64,000 bases of DNA, taken from NCBI RefSeq assembly GCF_051466335.1, contig NZ_CP195793.1, forward strand, positions 124,001 through 188,000. Direction: 5' to 3'. The first letter of the stretch is position 1, and each line of letters begins with the position of its first letter. Shown in pieces: positions 8,638 through 16,969 of the stretch. The notes under the pieces are model-generated. The model saw only the letters and a program-made list of their open reading frames with translations, was not told where the DNA came from and did no database searches. A program made the translations under genes and the position numbers. This DNA comes from Planctomicrobium sp051466335 (GTDB lineage Bacteria; Planctomycetota; Planctomycetia; Planctomycetales; Planctomycetaceae).

Positions 8638-11079
8638 TTGGCAGCGGGCAATGAGGGGACACATCGGGCACCGACGGATGCAGCAGCGTCTCCGCCCCCG
8701 CTCTATTCACAACTGAATTCCGCCGATCGTCGGGAAATCAGCGATCTGTGCACTCGTTACGAAGGATCATTGCAGAACGGATCGGTTCCGCAGCTGGAAC
8801 AGACCATTCTGGCCGTGGAAACCCGATTGCAGCTGGCGTTGCTTGAACAGCTCCTTCCGATTGAAGTGGATGCCCTCCAGCGGAACCGGGGAAACGCGCC
8901 GACACTGCATGAACTGTGCATTCTGTATCCCAATCTGGAAGAACTGCTTCCCCTCGCTTACCGTCAACTTCCCCTCAACGTCCAGCTGCCGGATGTCCTG
9001 GGGGTGTACCGGTTGGTGCGGATGGTCGGCAGCGGCACTCAAGCGACGATTGCGATCGGCCGTCACCGCAGGCTGATGCAGTCAGTGGCAATCAAGTTCA
9101 GCCGGGATGACGAGTCGGCCCGACGGCTGATGCAGGAAGCGGCGTTCCTTTCCCGGCTCAGTGGATTGCAGGTTCCTCAAGTCCTCGACGACGGCCGTAC
9201 TCCCGATGGCGTAGCGTTCATCGTGATGGAGTATCTGGAGGGCCGGAACCTGTTCGATCTGGTGCAGGATCAGGGAACAATCGCTGATCCGGTGCAGTGT
9301 GCTCGATACGCTTTGCAAATTGCGGAAACGGTCGAGCAGATGCACCAGCGGGGGATCATCCATCGCGATCTCTCTCCCAGAAACATCCATGTCGGCGATG
9401 ACGGCATCCTGCGGATCGTCGATTTCGGACTGGCGATCGACGTCTCCACCGGCATGACCACCCGTTCGGACATTCAGGAGTTCCACGGAACCCCCGCGTT
9501 CATGGCTCCGGAGCAGCGGGACTGTCTGGGGAATATCAACGGGCAGCTGAGCGATATTTACTCGATCGGGCGCTTGCTGCTGTTCATGACGAACGGCATC
9601 CAGGCGGTGCTGGAAACCGTTCCGGGGTCGAGGGAAACGTCACCGGAAATCAGGTTTCCGGTGACGTCCCTTGGCAGAATCCACGAGCGGGCGACGGCGC
9701 CTGATCCGGCCCAACGCTTTCGGTCAGCGGAAGAGTTCTGTCAGGCTCTCCGGCAGTTCGTCAGACATCGTCAATCCGTTCGCCGCACTCGTACACTGGC
9801 GGTGCGAACACTGCTTGTCACCATGGTGGCCACCGCTGGAATTCTGCTATGGGGCCGGTTCAAGCCGCTCCCTCAAGTTGCCTCATTGCCTCAGGAACAG
9901 ACGGCTGTACTCCCACGGATCTCCCAGAGCCTGAAACAATCGCTGGAACTGGAAAGCATTGTTCGGGGAATCGCGACGGCGGATAGTGAAGTCCTGCGGC
10001 AGATCTCCGCTGCCACAATCAGCCCTGAACAGGTTCTGCAGGCGTTCCGTGAGCGATTGCCGGGGAGCAGCGAAACAGCTGCCGCACAGTTTTTCAGGGC
10101 ATCCAAAGAGAACCCAGAGGCAATCGCCTGGTTTCGCGAAATGCTCCAGAACGGTCTCGATCCGAATGGCGTCATGCCCGGCCTGTCTTATCCACAGGAA
10201 GCACTGCTTCGTAACGCCTGGAGCCAGGGGAATATCGAAGCCATGCTGGCATTACTGGCAGCTGGAGCGTCGCCGCACCCCTACGAGGAACTGGCTGGCG
10301 ATTTCCATGCCCGACCAAGGATGCTGTACCCCTACTGGAACCTGATGGAAAGCACGCTGTTCACCGCCGATGAAAAACAGCGGCTGGCAACCGCCTTTGG
10401 GGAACACGGAGCAATCGTTCCCGATCGTCTGGACGGGGGATCAACGTATCAGTCCGAGGCGATCGAGATCACGATCGATCGCAGCATGGAAATTTTCGGA
10501 TTTCAATTGGAATCCACTCCACGTCTGTTCATTCGTCCGCAGTCGCCCCTTGCGGAACAGGCGACACAGCGGACCGGAACCGACTGGAATGCGTTTCTTC
10601 GGGAGATGCCCAAAGCGTGGCAGCATGATGATGTCTCACCCCCCTATGCGAATGGCTGGCTGCAGGTCGTCGTACTCCAGCAGTTGATCTGCATCGCGGA
10701 CGGGAAAGCCTGTTTCATTGGAGAGACACCCTATTTGAGCAGATCACTGCAGGTGCTGGTCACAACCGACATCCGTGGAGAACACTGGAGAATGTTTGTC
10801 TTTGGGGGACCGGGGCTGTGGGCTGAAGGGGAACCCCGTCCTGATCCCCATGATCGCGACCCGCAGAGCGCCACCACACGAAATTTCTGGAAGTGGATCG
10901 ATTTCGTCTATGACAGGAAACAACAGGTGATGACTGTGGGAGAAAGTCGGTTCCCTGCGTTCGGGAACGCGGACGATCTCTCGGCGAAAGGAACTGCAGA
11001 ACGAAATCCCGGAGTTGATGCCCTTCCCGTCACGGTTCCGACTCCTCACAGCCAATTCATGGTCAGTACCAGCCGATAA
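8638..11079 (+). CDS. Membrane Ser/Thr protein kinase (PknB/Hanks type)
   Basis: Hanks-type kinase domain: glycine-rich loop VGSGTQATIAIG near residue 129, VAIK lysine near 150, hinge MEYLEG, catalytic HRDLSPRN near 241, DFG near 261 and APEQ near 290. A single hydrophobic segment near 386-408 is followed by about 400 residues with no domain I recognise, presumably on the other side of the membrane. An N-terminal helical extension of about 115 residues precedes the kinase, as in many planctomycete kinases. The start is a TTG at 8638 without a strong ribosome binding site, so the true start is uncertain. The stop lies about ten bases before the next gene, suggesting co-transcription. Phosphorylates Ser/Thr of unknown targets. 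Confidence 0.85.
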   Translation: MAAGNEGTHRAPTDAAASPPPLYSQLNSADRREISDLCTRYEGSLQNGSVPQLEQTILAVETRLQLALLEQLLPIEVDALQRNRGNAPTLHELCILYPNLEELLPLAYRQLPLNVQLPDVLGVYRLVRMVGSGTQATIAIGRHRRLMQSVAIKFSRDDESARRLMQEAAFLSRLSGLQVPQVLDDGRTPDGVAFIVMEYLEGRNLFDLVQDQGTIADPVQCARYALQIAETVEQMHQRGIIHRDLSPRNIHVGDDGILRIVDFGLAIDVSTGMTTRSDIQEFHGTPAFMAPEQRDCLGNINGQLSDIYSIGRLLLFMTNGIQAVLETVPGSRETSPEIRFPVTSLGRIHERATAPDPAQRFRSAEEFCQALRQFVRHRQSVRRTRTLAVRTLLVTMVATAGILLWGRFKPLPQVASLPQEQTAVLPRISQSLKQSLELESIVRGIATADSEVLRQISAATISPEQVLQAFRERLPGSSETAAAQFFRASKENPEAIAWFREMLQNGLDPNGVMPGLSYPQEALLRNAWSQGNIEAMLALLAAGASPHPYEELAGDFHARPRMLYPYWNLMESTLFTADEKQRLATAFGEHGAIVPDRLDGGSTYQSEAIEITIDRSMEIFGFQLESTPRLFIRPQSPLAEQATQRTGTDWNAFLREMPKAWQHDDVSPPYANGWLQVVVLQQLICIADGKACFIGETPYLSRSLQVLVTTDIRGEHWRMFVFGGPGLWAEGEPRPDPHDRDPQSATTRNFWKWIDFVYDRKQQVMTVGESRFPAFGNADDLSAKGTAERNPGVDALPVTVPTPHSQFMVSTSR

Positions 11080-11089
11080 GGAGAATTTC

Positions 11090-13396
11090 ATGGCAACCCG
11101 GTGGTTCTTCATGCAGGACGGTTCTCCCCAGGGGCCGATCACGGCCAGTGTGCTGAAAACGCTGGTACAATCCGGAGTGATTACAGGCGAGAGTCTCGTA
11201 CGTCCGGAGACCAGCACCCGGTTCGTTCCCGCCCGCCAGATCAAAGGGTTGATCACCCCCGTGACTCCCCCGGCAGCAGGAATCCACTCTCCACCGAACA
11301 CGGCTCCTGCGTCCCAGCCCGTCGAAACGACACCAACGGAGGCATGTCCACGGCGTCGGGGACTGGGTCGGATCTTCGATTTCCGGCTGCTGGCAACGGT
11401 GGTGCTGGCAGCCATTCTGGTCTGGATTCCGCTCGGTGCCTGGGTTTACTGGATGAACCCTCAACTGATGAGCGCCTTCCTTCCGGGTGCGCCAGAGGCC
11501 GCTGAACAACAGGTGGCGGCCGTACCGGAGGTGGTTGCTCCTGAAAATGACGAAGATCCAATTCTGGAACCTCAGCCGGAAGCCCCGGTTGTTCCAGTTG
11601 CTGTTCCAGAAGTGATGGCTGAGACGAAGCCGCCGATGCCGGTCCCGAGCGTGGATCTCGATTTCAACCGGTTCCGCGAGCCCCGGATCGTGCGGTCTCT
11701 TCATGACGGAAATTATGCCTTGCTCAGGAATCAGGAGCAGCGGAACTTTACTTACCTGAAACGGTTCGTCACCGCATTCAACAGCCAGGAAATCGTGATG
11801 GTGGTCCCTCCGGAGCACCGGGTGACACTGCGTGAGATTCAGGACCCGGTCCTCAGTACGAAAATAACACAGTATTTCGTGCGAAGTCCCCGGCTGCAGA
11901 CGGACATTGTCAACACTCAGCTGGACGGACTTCTGGGCGGGTTCATGGAGATTGCAGATGTCCGCCGCCGGGGTGGAACGGTCATGGATGAGGTCAATGC
12001 TCTGGTCCAGCGATCGTCTGAACCGGGACTGGAATTTGAAGAAGCCGGAGCCAGCGGAGAGGCAGATGGGACCATGCTGGCACTCCTCACAGGCCAATCC
12101 CCGGATTCAGCCCGGCAGATCCTGAAAGGGATCAACGGCTTCATGATGTCCGGCGTGGGTGGCCCGAACCGGGTCCGTCAGGACCTGGAAAACTGGAACG
12201 GTCCGCAGTCCATTCAGGAGCTGCCACCTGATGTGCTGCGGAATCTGGAATACGATCTGGTCGGCTTTGCCCTGCTGGTGACGGAAGGGGCCCATCAGGT
12301 GCTGGAACACCGGATTGACCGCACCAAACTCCTCAAGTCCGCCCCCTCCCGCAGTTCCCTGACGCTCTATTACGGGAGCCTGCGGCATTACATGCAACGC
12401 TTTGATGCAGAGAGCCTGTCCAAGGATGTCCGGGTGTTCGGTCGGGAAATGGAGGACTGGGCTGCCAGATGGGAGCCCGCTGATGGTGAAGTTCCCTATG
12501 GCCCCATCATTGCCGGATTCTTCGCCGGAGATTCTGGTGGTTCCTATCTGGACGCCTTCGCGGAATACGACCGGATGATGGCTTTCATCGCACAGTCGGG
12601 TGTCTCACAGGACCATTCTCCGGACAGGAGGGAAGAAATGGCCCGCAACCGGGCCAGGGCTCGGGAGTACGTCGTCGCAATGAACCGCTTCCGGCCGGAT
12701 TTTGTATTCGAGGTCGATTTGAAAGTGCAGCCGCACGAAGTCGCTGCCATGAAGCTACCCCACAATATCCTCAAAGCAGGCCCGGCGACAATCGAACAGC
12801 TCTCTCCGGAATTGATGGTAGAGGCCGAAGTCGGACTGACGAAGTTCGCGGCATTGGTGGTCGAGGGAGGGAATCTCCTCGTTGAAATGAGTTCCAGCCG
12901 CCAGCAGTCCGTCACCCCCGGACAGATGATTGCCTATTACCAGAAGCTGGAAGACCATCTGCGGACGTTCCAGACACCGGAAATGTCGCAGGATGTGAAG
13001 AAATTCGCGAACAGTCTGGCAGGCTGGGCTGCGGAAGCGTCCACGTCGAAGCCGAACATGCTCGCTGCTCCGATCCTGACGCACTTCTTCACCGGGAAAC
13101 AGCCGACGCCATTCTGCCAGCAGGTCTTTTCCGATTACGACCGGTTCATGAAAGTCATCAGTCAGCAAAGTCTGGCCAGCAGCTACACGGCAGAGCAGGC
13201 AACGGAGCTGGCCCGCTTGCAGGAAGACATGCAGACCCCGCTGAAAGCAATCAACAAAAAGCGGTCCGACTTCGTGTTCAATCTGAAGCTGGGCGTCCGG
13301 GTTGAACCACCGTCAACGGGCAGACGCTCCACCGGACGGGGAGATCAGAATTCGCCGCAAAGCTCGCCTTCGGGACGTGGGAGGGAATCAGGGTGA
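11090..13396 (+). CDS. GYF_2-domain membrane protein of unknown function
   Basis: The first about 60 residues (RWFFMQDGSPQGPITASVLK) match the GYF_2 (DUF4339) domain, a probable peptide-binding module common in planctomycetes. A proline-rich linker, one transmembrane segment near residues 98-121, and an acidic/proline stretch follow. The remaining about 600 residues are helical and unrecognised. They contain two related halves, each with an EYDRMM or DYDRFM motif, suggesting an internal duplication. ATG 11090 is chosen over the longer frame because AAGGAG lies just upstream, overlapping the stop of the kinase gene. It probably forms an operon with that kinase and may be its substrate or partner; that is inference. 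Confidence 0.8.
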   Translation: MATRWFFMQDGSPQGPITASVLKTLVQSGVITGESLVRPETSTRFVPARQIKGLITPVTPPAAGIHSPPNTAPASQPVETTPTEACPRRRGLGRIFDFRLLATVVLAAILVWIPLGAWVYWMNPQLMSAFLPGAPEAAEQQVAAVPEVVAPENDEDPILEPQPEAPVVPVAVPEVMAETKPPMPVPSVDLDFNRFREPRIVRSLHDGNYALLRNQEQRNFTYLKRFVTAFNSQEIVMVVPPEHRVTLREIQDPVLSTKITQYFVRSPRLQTDIVNTQLDGLLGGFMEIADVRRRGGTVMDEVNALVQRSSEPGLEFEEAGASGEADGTMLALLTGQSPDSARQILKGINGFMMSGVGGPNRVRQDLENWNGPQSIQELPPDVLRNLEYDLVGFALLVTEGAHQVLEHRIDRTKLLKSAPSRSSLTLYYGSLRHYMQRFDAESLSKDVRVFGREMEDWAARWEPADGEVPYGPIIAGFFAGDSGGSYLDAFAEYDRMMAFIAQSGVSQDHSPDRREEMARNRARAREYVVAMNRFRPDFVFEVDLKVQPHEVAAMKLPHNILKAGPATIEQLSPELMVEAEVGLTKFAALVVEGGNLLVEMSSSRQQSVTPGQMIAYYQKLEDHLRTFQTPEMSQDVKKFANSLAGWAAEASTSKPNMLAAPILTHFFTGKQPTPFCQQVFSDYDRFMKVISQQSLASSYTAEQATELARLQEDMQTPLKAINKKRSDFVFNLKLGVRVEPPSTGRRSTGRGDQNSPQSSPSGRGRESG

Positions 13397-13426
13397 GAAC
13401 AATCACAATTGACTTTACGCATCCGG

Positions 13427-14191
13427 TCAGACCAGTTCAGGTTTGGGGACATTCCGGGCGAGCCAGTCGGCGAATGTTGTCTTTCCTGTGACAGGAGAGT
13501 TGTCGGGCATCAGGCTGTGATCGTCCACGGGCGTGCTGAAATACGGAGCGTGCGGATCAGCGATGACCTCACGGGTATCTCCGCCTGCTGAGAGGAACTG
13601 CCGCACGAGGGTATCCATGCGGATCGGTTCAGGCCCTGCGACTTCCACCAGACCGTTTTTCGGCCCGGCTGTTGCGATCTCTGCCAGGGCACTGGCGACA
13701 TCGCCAGAGGCAATCGGTTGCATCAGGACCGGGGGGAGACGGATGCCCGTTTCATCGGTCCCCGATTGGGCAATGGCTCCGACAAACTCGAAGAACTGCG
13801 TCGCCCGGACAATCGTGTACGGGATTCCGGCGGCCTTGATAAGTTCTTCCTGCTTCAGCTTCGCCCGGAAGTATCCCATTGTCAGCAGACGTTGTGTACC
13901 CACGACGGAAAGCGCCACATGGTGTCGCACTCCGGCTGTATGTTCGGCTGCTTTGAGATGCCGTCCCGATGTTTCAAAGAAGTCCATCGCCGCCTGATCC
14001 TCAAATGAAGGCGAGTTGGCCACGTCGATCACGACTTCCGCATTCGTCAGTGCGTCGCCCAATCCTTCGCCGGTAACGGCATTGACCCCGGTGGACGGTG
14101 AGGCCGCGACGACGTCGTGTCCCTGCTCCCGGAGCCTGTTGACGACCTGCGAACCGATCAGACCACTCCCTCCAATAACGACGATCTTCAT
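13427..14191 (-). CDS. NmrA/SDR-type NAD(P)-binding oxidoreductase
   Basis: A Rossmann fold begins at the N-terminus (VVIGGSGLIGSQV, residues about 4-16) and continues as an atypical short-chain dehydrogenase of the NmrA kind (about 254 residues): DVANSPSF, HHVALSVVGTQRL, YTIVRATQFFEF. It uses or senses NAD(P)H; the substrate is unknown. Start placed at ATG 14191 (MKIVVIGG) with AAAGGGATCTCC upstream; an in-frame ATG five codons earlier is possible. It is the last gene of the cupin/sigma/decarboxylase group. Oxidoreductases or epimerases are one of the partner classes (COE proteins) known to sit beside ECF41 sigma factors, which supports the assignment. Confidence 0.88.
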   Translation of the reverse strand: MKIVVIGGSGLIGSQVVNRLREQGHDVVAASPSTGVNAVTGEGLGDALTNAEVVIDVANSPSFEDQAAMDFFETSGRHLKAAEHTAGVRHHVALSVVGTQRLLTMGYFRAKLKQEELIKAAGIPYTIVRATQFFEFVGAIAQSGTDETGIRLPPVLMQPIASGDVASALAEIATAGPKNGLVEVAGPEPIRMDTLVRQFLSAGGDTREVIADPHAPYFSTPVDDHSLMPDNSPVTGKTTFADWLARNVPKPELV

Positions 14192-14266
14192 GGAGATCCC
14201 TTTCATATGAAACCCGGATTGGCACATGGACAACGGCACCCGCCGTTGCCTGCGGATTGCCGTTCA

Positions 14267-14731
14267 TCAGGCCGTGGTGGACGGCGGATTGCTGGCAGGC
14301 ACCGTTCCCAACCCGACGTTGACGCGGTTCCATGCATTGATGGCAGCAATGACCCAGATCAGATCCCCCATCTCCGCATCGTTGAATTCGCTGCGGACCT
14401 GCTCGAAGATCTCTTCGGGGATGGACCGGTTGGCAATCTTTGTGAGTTCTTCCGCCAGCAGCAATGCGGCCCGTTCTCTCTTGCTGTAGTACGGGGATTC
14501 ACGCCAGGCGGGGAGACTGTAGAGACGCTGTTCCGTTTCTCCGGAGGACCGGGCTTCCTTCCAGTGCATATCCATGCAGAAGGCACAACCGTTCATTTGC
14601 GAGACCCGTTGTTTCACCAGCTCTCGCGTTGGTTTCTCGATGCTGCACTGTGACAGGATCTTTTCGACCCCCAGCATGGCCCGGTAAGCATCCATGCTGG
14701 TTTTTTCCACTTTAATGCGGGTTTCTGTCAT
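14267..14731 (-). CDS. Carboxymuconolactone decarboxylase-family protein (AhpD-like)
   Basis: A 154-residue protein with the AhpD-type motif GCAFCMDMH: cysteines 49 and 52 and histidine 56 form the redox centre of this family. ERAALLLAEELTKI and NAWNRVNVGLGTVP are also typical. It probably acts as a peroxidase or disulfide-active enzyme rather than a true decarboxylase. ATG 14731 is preceded by AGGGAG. It lies directly downstream of the ECF41 sigma gene and has its own ECF41-like promoter (14753-14779). A GC-rich hairpin in the roughly 75-base gap before the NmrA gene may adjust downstream expression. Confidence 0.92.
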   Translation of the reverse strand: MTETRIKVEKTSMDAYRAMLGVEKILSQCSIEKPTRELVKQRVSQMNGCAFCMDMHWKEARSSGETEQRLYSLPAWRESPYYSKRERAALLLAEELTKIANRSIPEEIFEQVRSEFNDAEMGDLIWVIAAINAWNRVNVGLGTVPASNPPSTTA

Positions 14732-14752
14732 GTTGTTCTCCCTGAATGGTGT

Positions 14753-14779
14753 GACGGTCCGGAATGCCGACAGGTGACG
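14753..14779 (-). promoter_or_regulatory. Probable ECF41 promoter upstream of the AhpD-like gene
   Basis: On the minus strand: CGTCACC (14779-14773), a 16-base spacer, then CGTC (14756-14753). This differs from the TGTCACA-N16-CGTC pattern found upstream of the cupin gene only at the outer -35 bases. The predicted start lies about 15 bases before the ATG, leaving room for AGGGAG. Confidence 0.6.
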
Positions 14780-14806
14780 TTCCGGAACCTGTTTCCTCAA
14801 TTCTTC

Positions 14807-15658
14807 TCAATCAATTTGTGCGATCGACCAGCGGGCCAGCTTGTCCGGATTTCTGGTCATGTAAACGGCCCGCACTCCCTCCCCGATCTGGAAGGATGTC
14901 ACGAGAACCACCGTCCCCTGATGGGACACAACCACGCCCGGTTCTCCATTCACTTTTGCAAAGACCACGTCACAATCCCGCAGCTTCCTGCTGAAAACAC
15001 CTGACAGGAATCGGGCTGCGTGAGGACGTCCACGAACGATGACGCGGGCGGCCGTGGCTTTTCCGCCGCCGTCGGAGTGGATTTCGATTTCGTCAGTGAA
15101 CATCTGCTCGATCGTCCCGATGTCCCCCGAGCGGCAGGCCGCGATGAAGCGTTCCGCCAACGCATCGGCCTGTTCCGGCTCCGGATGAAATCGGGGCCGT
15201 TCCTGCTCCAACCGGGATCTGGCCCGGCTGACGATCTGCCGGACATGTGTTTCGGATTTTCCGACGATCTCCGCGATTTCGGCGTACTCGTAATCGAAAA
15301 CGCTTCGCAGCAGGAACGCCGCCCTCTCGACCGGAGACAGACGTTCCAGCATCAACAGAAACGCCTGTGTCAACGATTCGGACAACGCAGCGATGGACGC
15401 ACTCTCCTTCGTGGCAATCGGCTCGGGAACCCAGGGACCGATATACTTCGCTCGTCGTCGCTCTGCCCGGAGCCGATCAATACACCGGAGCGTTGTGGCC
15501 TTCACCAGAAATCCTTCCGGCGACGTCACGTTCCCAGCAGTCTGCAGCCCCAGAAAGGCATCCTGCACCGCATCTTCGGCGTCAGCCACCGTCCCCAGCA
15601 TCCGGTAGGCAACCGACATCATTCGCGGCCGAAGTCGCTGAAGGTCTGAATTGGTCAT
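14807..15658 (-). CDS. sigJ: ECF41-family RNA polymerase sigma factor (SigJ-like) with SnoaL-like C-terminal domain
   Basis: Sigma region 2 (RMMSVAYRMLGTVADAEDAVQDAF) and region 4 (LSPVERAAFLLRSVFDYEYAEIAEIV) are followed by a fused SnoaL/NTF2-like domain of about 120 residues. The ECF41 signature motifs are present: WVPEP (residues 76-80, usual WLPEP), DGGGK (196-200) and NPDKL (270-274). In this family the fused domain replaces an anti-sigma factor and adjusts activity. ATG 15658 has GGGAG upstream. Its neighbours (AhpD-like decarboxylase, NmrA oxidoreductase, cupin) are the classic ECF41 partners. A perfect ECF41 promoter upstream of the cupin gene suggests autoregulation of the whole group. 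Confidence 0.93.
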   Translation of the reverse strand: MTNSDLQRLRPRMMSVAYRMLGTVADAEDAVQDAFLGLQTAGNVTSPEGFLVKATTLRCIDRLRAERRRAKYIGPWVPEPIATKESASIAALSESLTQAFLLMLERLSPVERAAFLLRSVFDYEYAEIAEIVGKSETHVRQIVSRARSRLEQERPRFHPEPEQADALAERFIAACRSGDIGTIEQMFTDEIEIHSDGGGKATAARVIVRGRPHAARFLSGVFSRKLRDCDVVFAKVNGEPGVVVSHQGTVVLVTSFQIGEGVRAVYMTRNPDKLARWSIAQID

Positions 15659-15726
15659 GGAACGACTCCCTCAACATGGCAACCCGGTGCGGGTGGCCTC
15701 TTCCCGGGCCTGCCGCCCCCTGCCAC

Positions 15727-16176
15727 TTATTTCTGATGTTCCCCTTTTGATGTTTCCGGGATCGCGATCTCTTTACTTTCACGCGGATGCAGCACAAAAG
15801 CAATCAGGCGGGTCCGTCCCGTTGCTGACGGATTTCTGGAAACCCGATGCAGGCAACCGGTCGGCTCGTAGAACGTCTCCCCGGCTTTGAACCGCCGCAC
15901 CGGCTGATCATCGATCCCAAGTTCGTAGGTTCCCTCCAGCACATAGACCAGCCCCGGTCCCGGATGCCGATGAGCGACTCCCTGCTGTCCCGCTTCAATC
16001 GTCACTTCAACCGCCGTCACCGCCGCATCGTGGCCATCCAGCTTTTCCTGAATGTCGTGTGCGGAAATCACCCGGACGGATTCCCCATCCCGATCATCAT
16101 GAACGTGGGCAAACGTCATCCCGGCAACGCCAATCAGGAGGCATCCCAACAGGGTGGGAAGAACCATGTTTTTCAT
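15727..16176 (-). CDS. Exported cupin-domain protein
   Basis: A 149-residue protein. The first about 23 residues (MKNMVLPTLLGCLLIGVAG) form a signal peptide ending near TFA. A single cupin barrel follows: HRHPGPGLVYVLEG gives metal-binding histidines, and FYEPTGCLHRV gives the second motif. The catalysed reaction, if any, is unknown. ATG 16176 (GGAG upstream) is chosen over a 70-residue longer frame without cupin similarity. It is the first gene of the ECF41 operon, 68 bases before the sigma gene, with the consensus ECF41 promoter 73 bases upstream. Confidence 0.88.
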   Translation of the reverse strand: MKNMVLPTLLGCLLIGVAGMTFAHVHDDRDGESVRVISAHDIQEKLDGHDAAVTAVEVTIEAGQQGVAHRHPGPGLVYVLEGTYELGIDDQPVRRFKAGETFYEPTGCLHRVSRNPSATGRTRLIAFVLHPRESKEIAIPETSKGEHQK

Positions 16177-16248
16177 CGCAATCTCCAATGAGTTGGCAGT
16201 TCTTGGGGCACCTGTTTGTGTGCCAGGCATTCCGGTCTCTGCATCAAG

Positions 16249-16275
16249 GACGTCCGTCCCGGGCGATTTGTGACA
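16249..16275 (-). promoter_or_regulatory. Consensus ECF41 promoter upstream of the cupin/sigma operon
   Basis: On the minus strand: TGTCACA (16275-16269), exactly 16 bases, then CGTC (16252-16249). This is the published ECF41 promoter pattern as I recall it. It would give a leader of about 65 bases to the cupin ATG. Confidence 0.8.
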
Positions 16276-16526
16276 GCCGATCAGAAAAAAATCGCCACTC
16301 GCCGAAACGAATTCCTCCCGGATTGTCGACGCCTCTGCCAAACGGCAACGAATCATACGCCCTGCGGGTCCTGTCAGCCCCATCTGCTCCGCGATCGGAT
16401 GTCCTGTCTGATCATCAGTGATTGGCCGAAGTCCCCGTGGAGAACCTGCCGTCTTGTTCCCAGCCGCTTTCCCGGTTCGCGGATGGCCTACGGCTGAAAC
16501 GTCCGGTTGCTGAACGTCCTTTCTCT

Positions 16527-16577
16527 GTTTGAGTGTTTGCCTGTCGTGGCGGGGCGAGACAGGTCAAACACTCAAAC
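16527..16577 (+). promoter_or_regulatory. 19-bp inverted repeat just upstream of the ribosome binding site of the 16594 gene
   Basis: GTTTGAGTGTTTG (16527-16539) is perfectly complementary to CAAACACTCAAAC (16565-16577). CCTGTC pairs with GACAGG inside it, with one bulged T and a 12-base loop. The stem ends two bases before AAAGGA of the next gene. It could be an operator or an RNA attenuator; there is no T-run for a simple terminator. Confidence 0.75.
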
Positions 16578-16593
16578 GAAAGGACAACAGATC

Positions 16594-16890
16594 ATGGCAA
16601 CCGCAATCACCAACAAACCCGTCGCAACGCTTCGTGAACGGGGCGGTCTGAAAGCGACGCTCTGGAAGAACAGTTCCACCAAAGGAACCTTCTATTCCAT
16701 CGAGATCAGCCGCACGTACAAGACCGATGACGGCTATCGCGACACCCGCAGCTTCTCCGACAGCGATTTGCTGATCGTCGCCCGTCTGGCCCAGAAAGCC
16801 TACGACAAGGTCGGCGAACTGATTGGCAAGGATGCCGCTGATCGTCGGGCTGCCGAACAGCAATCTGCCCCTGAACAGGTCGCTGTCTGA
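16594..16890 (+). CDS. Small conserved mobile-element protein (possible ssDNA-binding-like fold)
   Basis: A 98-residue protein. The core LKATLWKNSSTKGTFYSIEISRTYKT..GYRDTRSFSDSDLLIVARLAQKAY is a beta-rich unit followed by a helix. It is paralogous to the product of 20349-20708, and similar small proteins are frequent on plasmids and integrative elements. Function is not established; the strand pattern recalls PC4-like DNA-binding proteins, which is only a guess. ATG 16594 follows AAAGGA and a large hairpin. First gene of a run of closely spaced small genes. Confidence 0.75.
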   Translation: MATAITNKPVATLRERGGLKATLWKNSSTKGTFYSIEISRTYKTDDGYRDTRSFSDSDLLIVARLAQKAYDKVGELIGKDAADRRAAEQQSAPEQVAV

Positions 16891-16906
16891 CGCCGCCCCC
16901 GGTGGC

Positions 16907-16934
16907 ACTGCCGTTGGCTTCGGTCAACGGCAGT
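16907..16934 (+). promoter_or_regulatory. Perfect 10-bp hairpin between two small genes
   Basis: ACTGCCGTTG (16907-16916) and CAACGGCAGT (16925-16934) flank an 8-base loop. No U-run follows, so it may be an attenuator or processing/stability element rather than a full terminator. Confidence 0.6.
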
Positions 16935-16969
16935 CCCGTCCCGAACGATCTCACAGAAAGGATTTGAAC

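Larger units (their letters stand above)
16177..16593. other. Divergent intergenic region between the ECF41 operon and the mobile-element gene block
   Basis: No gene is supported here. It contains the ECF41 promoter (16249-16275) and the large hairpin (16527-16577), and marks the change from chromosomal-type genes to the small genes of the mobile element. No attachment-site repeat was recognised. Confidence 0.5.
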
